A stretch of DNA of 35,603 nucleotides, taken from Elusimicrobiota bacterium (GTDB lineage Bacteria > Elusimicrobiota > Elusimicrobia > Elusimicrobiales > UBA9959). Position 1 is the stretch's first letter. Every line of letters starts with the position of its first letter. Positions 32,723-35,603 of this stretch are shown here, piece by piece. The position numbers were made by a program, and so were the translations under genes. Location: assembly GCA_012517285.1 (NCBI GenBank), contig JAAYVG010000047.1, forward strand, positions 1 to 35,603, written 5' to 3'. The notes beneath the pieces are model-generated. The model was not told where the DNA came from, made no database searches, and saw only the letters and a list, made by a program, of their open reading frames with translations.

Positions 32723-35603
32723 TTACAGCACATTCACAGGTATCATCACATAATCCAGTATCTCAGCATATATCCTTCCATTTTCATCAAAAGCCCATGC
32801 ATCATAAACGCTTTTCCCGTAATTATTTAAGCCTTTAAATACTGAGTACGTAAAGAGTTTTTCTGGATCCTCATTGTTATCAGATATTGATACCTCATTT
32901 ATAGAATCAGGAAGAGTCATCTTGTTGTCCATATAAAGATCTCTCCAGCCAGATGTCTGAAACATAGCCTCTATTATCATTGGATGGAAATAATATTTAA
33001 AATCCTTATCCCCGAGCAATCTTGCCATCGGTTTTTTAAAAACGCCAACGACACTGTTTCTGTCAACAGAGATTATCCCATCAAGGACCTGAAAACTAGG
33101 GCCATGAAAGTATGTCTTGTATATTGTTTCTTTATCACTTTTATATTTAAACTTATCCTTAATCTTTGGTAGCTCCAGAGATTTAAAGCTTACAGAGGAA
33201 AAATCAAACTCAGCAAAGAAGTGCTCCCTCGTATCGCCCATCTTAACTCCCTTAGGGTTAATAAAATCGCTTGATATCTTCATTCTGATTATGTTCTTAT
33301 CATCCCTTACAGCCGATATATCAAGGTCCACAGGCTTGTTCTTAATCAACTTTACTGGCAGTTTAAATCCAACACTTTTAAGCTTTAAAGGCAAGTTTCC
33401 GGTATATGCAGCAACTGTTTCAGCAAATATTTCAAGCCCCATAACGCCAGGCAGTAGAGGAGTGCCATTTATTGAGTGATCAGCCATATATTTATCACTC
33501 TCAACAGAAAGTCTTTTTTTAGCTTTAAAACCTTCTGTTTTAGAGTTTTGTTCAATCTTTTCTATGAAATGAAATGAATGATCTGATACCGCCGGAGATG
33601 ATGCAGGATTAGGAAATTTTTCATCATAGGCAAGCTGTTTATCTAAATCAAGTTTTCCAAGCGATGCAGAATATACCACCTCAGGGACATCACCATATGA
33701 TATTTCATCAGCAAGAGCATTCATAACCTCCTCAGGATACAAGAACTCCACCCCCTGAGATTTAAGAAATGTCTGAACTCCGGGTCTTATTCCCATACCA
33801 ACGTTTGCAATAGCAGTCATATTTATAGAAAATGCTCTCATACCTCTGTTAGCTAAATTTATTGCTAACTTTGATATATAATCTGATGCTGCAGCATAAT
33901 CGCTCTGACCTAAGTTCCCAAATTTTCCAGCTACAGATGATATCATAACCCACAATCCATTTTTCTCAATAATATTTTCTTTCAATATATTAACAGCACT
34001 GGTAGCCTTTGTATTAAATATAAGGAAAAACTCCTCCATCGCTTTATCAACAACAAGCTTTGATCTCTCAATACCCGCAAAATGGACAAGGCCATCAACC
34101 CTTCCAAACTTATTTTTTATCTCATTCATAACCTCTTTAAACTTTGCTGGATTATTGAGATCACAGTTATAATAATGCACCTTTGCTCCAAGTGCCTCAA
34201 TCTCCTTTATTGTCTTATAAAGGTTTGCACTATCCTTTATCTGAGTAAACTCCTTTTCAAGCATAACAGGAGTAACCTTCTGATGTTCTTTTTTCAACTC
34301 AGCCATAAGAACATTCATCTTATAATTTTCAAGCTCTTTATCACTCATCCTCGCAAATTTAATTGCATTATCATCAAGCCTTATTATATCAAGTATTATT
34401 ATCTCAGACTTCCATCTGTTGGACGCAATCTTTGCAAACAACGCCCCGAGTCCTCTGCCTCCGCCTGTTATGATAAGTTTCTTACCCCTAAGTGTAAATT
34501 TTTCCTTCTCTTTGTTTACAAGCTCAGGCAATGCCACCATAGTATATCTTTTACCATCCAGATTATATGATACAGAACATCTTGCATCAGAGTATTGAAT
34601 CTCATAAAATGTCCTTTTAACAAGGCTCTGTTTGTCATACCCCTTATTGAAATCAATGACCTTTACAACTGACTTTTCATACTCCTTCCTTAAACAAAGT
34701 CCCATACCATACATTGATGCATATATAGGATCATAAGTTTCCTTTGTAAGATATCCAAAGCCTCCATCAAGCATTGTTACAACAGTAATGAATGTAACAA
34801 AATCCTTTGATGGATTGCTGAGAGAATTATGAAAGTATTTTGCAGAAAGAAATAAAGGCATAGAATAATATTTAAGCTCCTTAAAAGGATCTATATCATT
34901 ATCAAGTTTTTTATCAACAACTCCCATAAGATATACTATGCCACCTATATTTTTCTTTAATGAAAGCTCTTTTATAAGATCCTCAACTCCATTTATATCA
35001 TTAAAATCAACAATATAGCTGCCCCTTATCTTCGTATCACCTGATGTAATAACTATTGAATCCACCCCCAATCTTGAAAACTCTGATCTAAACATCTTTA
35101 TTAACTCAATATCCTCACCAATTATTAAAGCAGGTCTTTGAGGATCTAACTTCTTTATTATTTCTTCCCTAACAGGCATTTCTTTTATAGCAGTTGTATA
35201 TCTTATATGTCTTGTGTTGTTATTCTTTATCTCATTCATAATAGAAGCTACATCAATCTCCAATTGCTCTTCAACAGCTACACCTGAATTTGAGGAAGCA
35301 AGGGAAGAAGTATCTTCTGTTTTCTGCTTTCTGTCCTCTGAGTTCTGACTTCTGTCTTCTGTCCTCTGACTTCTGTCATCTGACTTCTGACTTCTGTCCT
35401 CTGTCCTCTGACCTCTGACTTCTGTCTTGCTGTCCATAACAAATTTCACACAGTGCCTTATCGTAGGATAATCCTTTAAGCTTATGCTCTCTTGCTTAGG
35501 GATACCAAAGCCTTCCCTTATCATACCAAACAACTCTGCTTGCTTGACTGTGTCTATTCCTAAATCAGCTTCCATATCCAGATCTAAATCTAACATATCC
35601 TTC
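32723..35603 (-). CDS. PfaA/HglE-like polyketide synthase, C-terminal part (ACP-KR-DH), 5' partial
   Basis: At least 959 codons; the frame is open through the right edge and the first visible residues ([17 protein letters not shown]) lie inside a carrier domain, so the N-terminus is missing. Domains, numbered from the first visible Met: ACP (1-55; [10 protein letters not shown], with Thr where the pantetheine Ser is expected); charged linker (57-94) encoded by a heptanucleotide array; a KR with structural half (about 140-330), Rossmann loop [13 protein letters not shown] (about 375) and the catalytic SSVAGKF...[10 protein letters not shown] (about 552-567); and a hot-dog DH (about 700-955) with [12 protein letters not shown] and a [10 protein letters not shown] motif, with Glu at the usual Asp position. 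The order ACP-KR-DH matches PfaA-type lipid synthases. The PPTase and carboxyltransferase genes follow. Confidence 0.9.
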   Translation of the reverse strand, partial: KDMLDLDLDMEADLGIDTVKQAELFGMIREGFGIPKQESISLKDYPTIRHCVKFVMDSKTEVRGQRTEDRSQKSDDRSQRTEDRSQNSEDRKQKTEDTSSLASSNSGVAVEEQLEIDVASIMNEIKNNNTRHIRYTTAIKEMPVREEIIKKLDPQRPALIIGEDIELIKMFRSEFSRLGVDSIVITSGDTKIRGSYIVDFNDINGVEDLIKELSLKKNIGGIVYLMGVVDKKLDNDIDPFKELKYYSMPLFLSAKYFHNSLSNPSKDFVTFITVVTMLDGGFGYLTKETYDPIYASMYGMGLCLRKEYEKSVVKVIDFNKGYDKQSLVKRTFYEIQYSDARCSVSYNLDGKRYTMVALPELVNKEKEKFTLRGKKLIITGGGRGLGALFAKIASNRWKSEIIILDIIRLDDNAIKFARMSDKELENYKMNVLMAELKKEHQKVTPVMLEKEFTQIKDSANLYKTIKEIEALGAKVHYYNCDLNNPAKFKEVMNEIKNKFGRVDGLVHFAGIERSKLVVDKAMEEFFLIFNTKATSAVNILKENIIEKNGLWVMISSVAGKFGNLGQSDYAAASDYISKLAINLANRGMRAFSINMTAIANVGMGIRPGVQTFLKSQGVEFLYPEEVMNALADEISYGDVPEVVYSASLGKLDLDKQLAYDEKFPNPASSPAVSDHSFHFIEKIEQNSKTEGFKAKKRLSVESDKYMADHSINGTPLLPGVMGLEIFAETVAAYTGNLPLKLKSVGFKLPVKLIKNKPVDLDISAVRDDKNIIRMKISSDFINPKGVKMGDTREHFFAEFDFSSVSFKSLELPKIKDKFKYKSDKETIYKTYFHGPSFQVLDGIISVDRNSVVGVFKKPMARLLGDKDFKYYFHPMIIEAMFQTSGWRDLYMDNKMTLPDSINEVSISDNNEDPEKLFTYSVFKGLNNYGKSVYDAWAFDENGRIYAEILDYVMIPVNVL
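35316..35427. repeat. Translated 16-unit heptanucleotide TCTGNNN array
   Basis: Sixteen consecutive 7-bp units, each beginning TCTG (plus strand), without a slip. On the coding strand three units make 21 nt, giving peptide heptads [28 protein letters not shown] and RKQKTED in the synthase linker. The same unit occurs as untranslated arrays at 10610-10705 and 30249-30347. Confidence 0.92.

Noticed and set aside
34082-34570. Plus-strand 162-codon frame opposite the synthase KR domain
   Set aside because: The minus-strand frame carries a conserved Rossmann fold, and the opposite peptide has no domain features or ribosome-binding site.

Overview
This is an AT-rich window (roughly one third G+C by eye) of what looks like a bacterial chromosome with an outer membrane. 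A CsgG-family lipoprotein, SppA and the Lpp-type export signals point to a diderm cell. A one-polypeptide class I (Fe-S) fumarase, a radical SAM protein and ATP-type PEP carboxykinase fit an anaerobic or microaerophilic lifestyle. Gene order around glmM, pdxJ, acpS, nnr, tsaE and the PfaA-like polyketide synthase recall Desulfobacterota and related uncultured phyla, but I cannot place the organism from this window. All but three protein genes lie on the minus strand.

Reading in the direction of transcription (right to left), the right edge holds the C-terminal part of a large PfaA-like synthase (ACP, linker, KR, DH; its N-terminus lies outside the window), followed by an Sfp-type phosphopantetheinyl transferase and an acyl-CoA carboxylase carboxyltransferase. 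This is a compact specialised-lipid locus. Next come an MBL-fold hydrolase and a cysteine desulfurase, then a plus-strand radical SAM gene with tRNA-Leu and tRNA-Val. Further left are class I fumarase, a DMT exporter, a CsgG lipoprotein, tRNA-Cys, a class I aminotransferase, pckA, an unidentified ATP-grasp protein, a class III aminotransferase, tRNA-Gln, a cytidylate-kinase-like gene (plus), a MATE exporter, a DUF4139 protein (plus), glmM and pdxJ. A seven-gene chain with overlapping ends follows (glmS-acpS-nnrD-thiL-tsaE-tsaB-rimI), then sppA, a membrane protein, polX and nnrE.

Functionally the left half is housekeeping: amino-sugar synthesis (glmS, glmM), cofactor synthesis and repair (pdxJ, thiL, nnrD, nnrE, acpS), tRNA t6A modification (tsaE, tsaB) and protein acetylation (rimI). 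The middle feeds C4 and amino-acid metabolism (fumarase, pckA, two aminotransferases).

The most unusual content is repeat DNA. There is a 375-bp MITE-like element (16042-16416) with 19-bp terminal inverted repeats, a perfect 9-bp flanking target duplication and a 44-bp perfect palindrome inside. Two solitary copies of its end occur elsewhere, and one forms the C-terminus of the radical SAM gene. A heptanucleotide TCTGNNN array family occurs in two intergenic regions, each beginning at a stop codon, and a 16-unit copy is translated in frame as a charged linker of the synthase. A GC-rich 33-bp palindromic repeat occurs as an inverted pair inserted in frame inside nnrD and as a single copy between glmS and pdxJ. 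A 21/11-bp array opens the window near a perfect DnaA box. An octanucleotide AT-rich family is scattered in the gaps.
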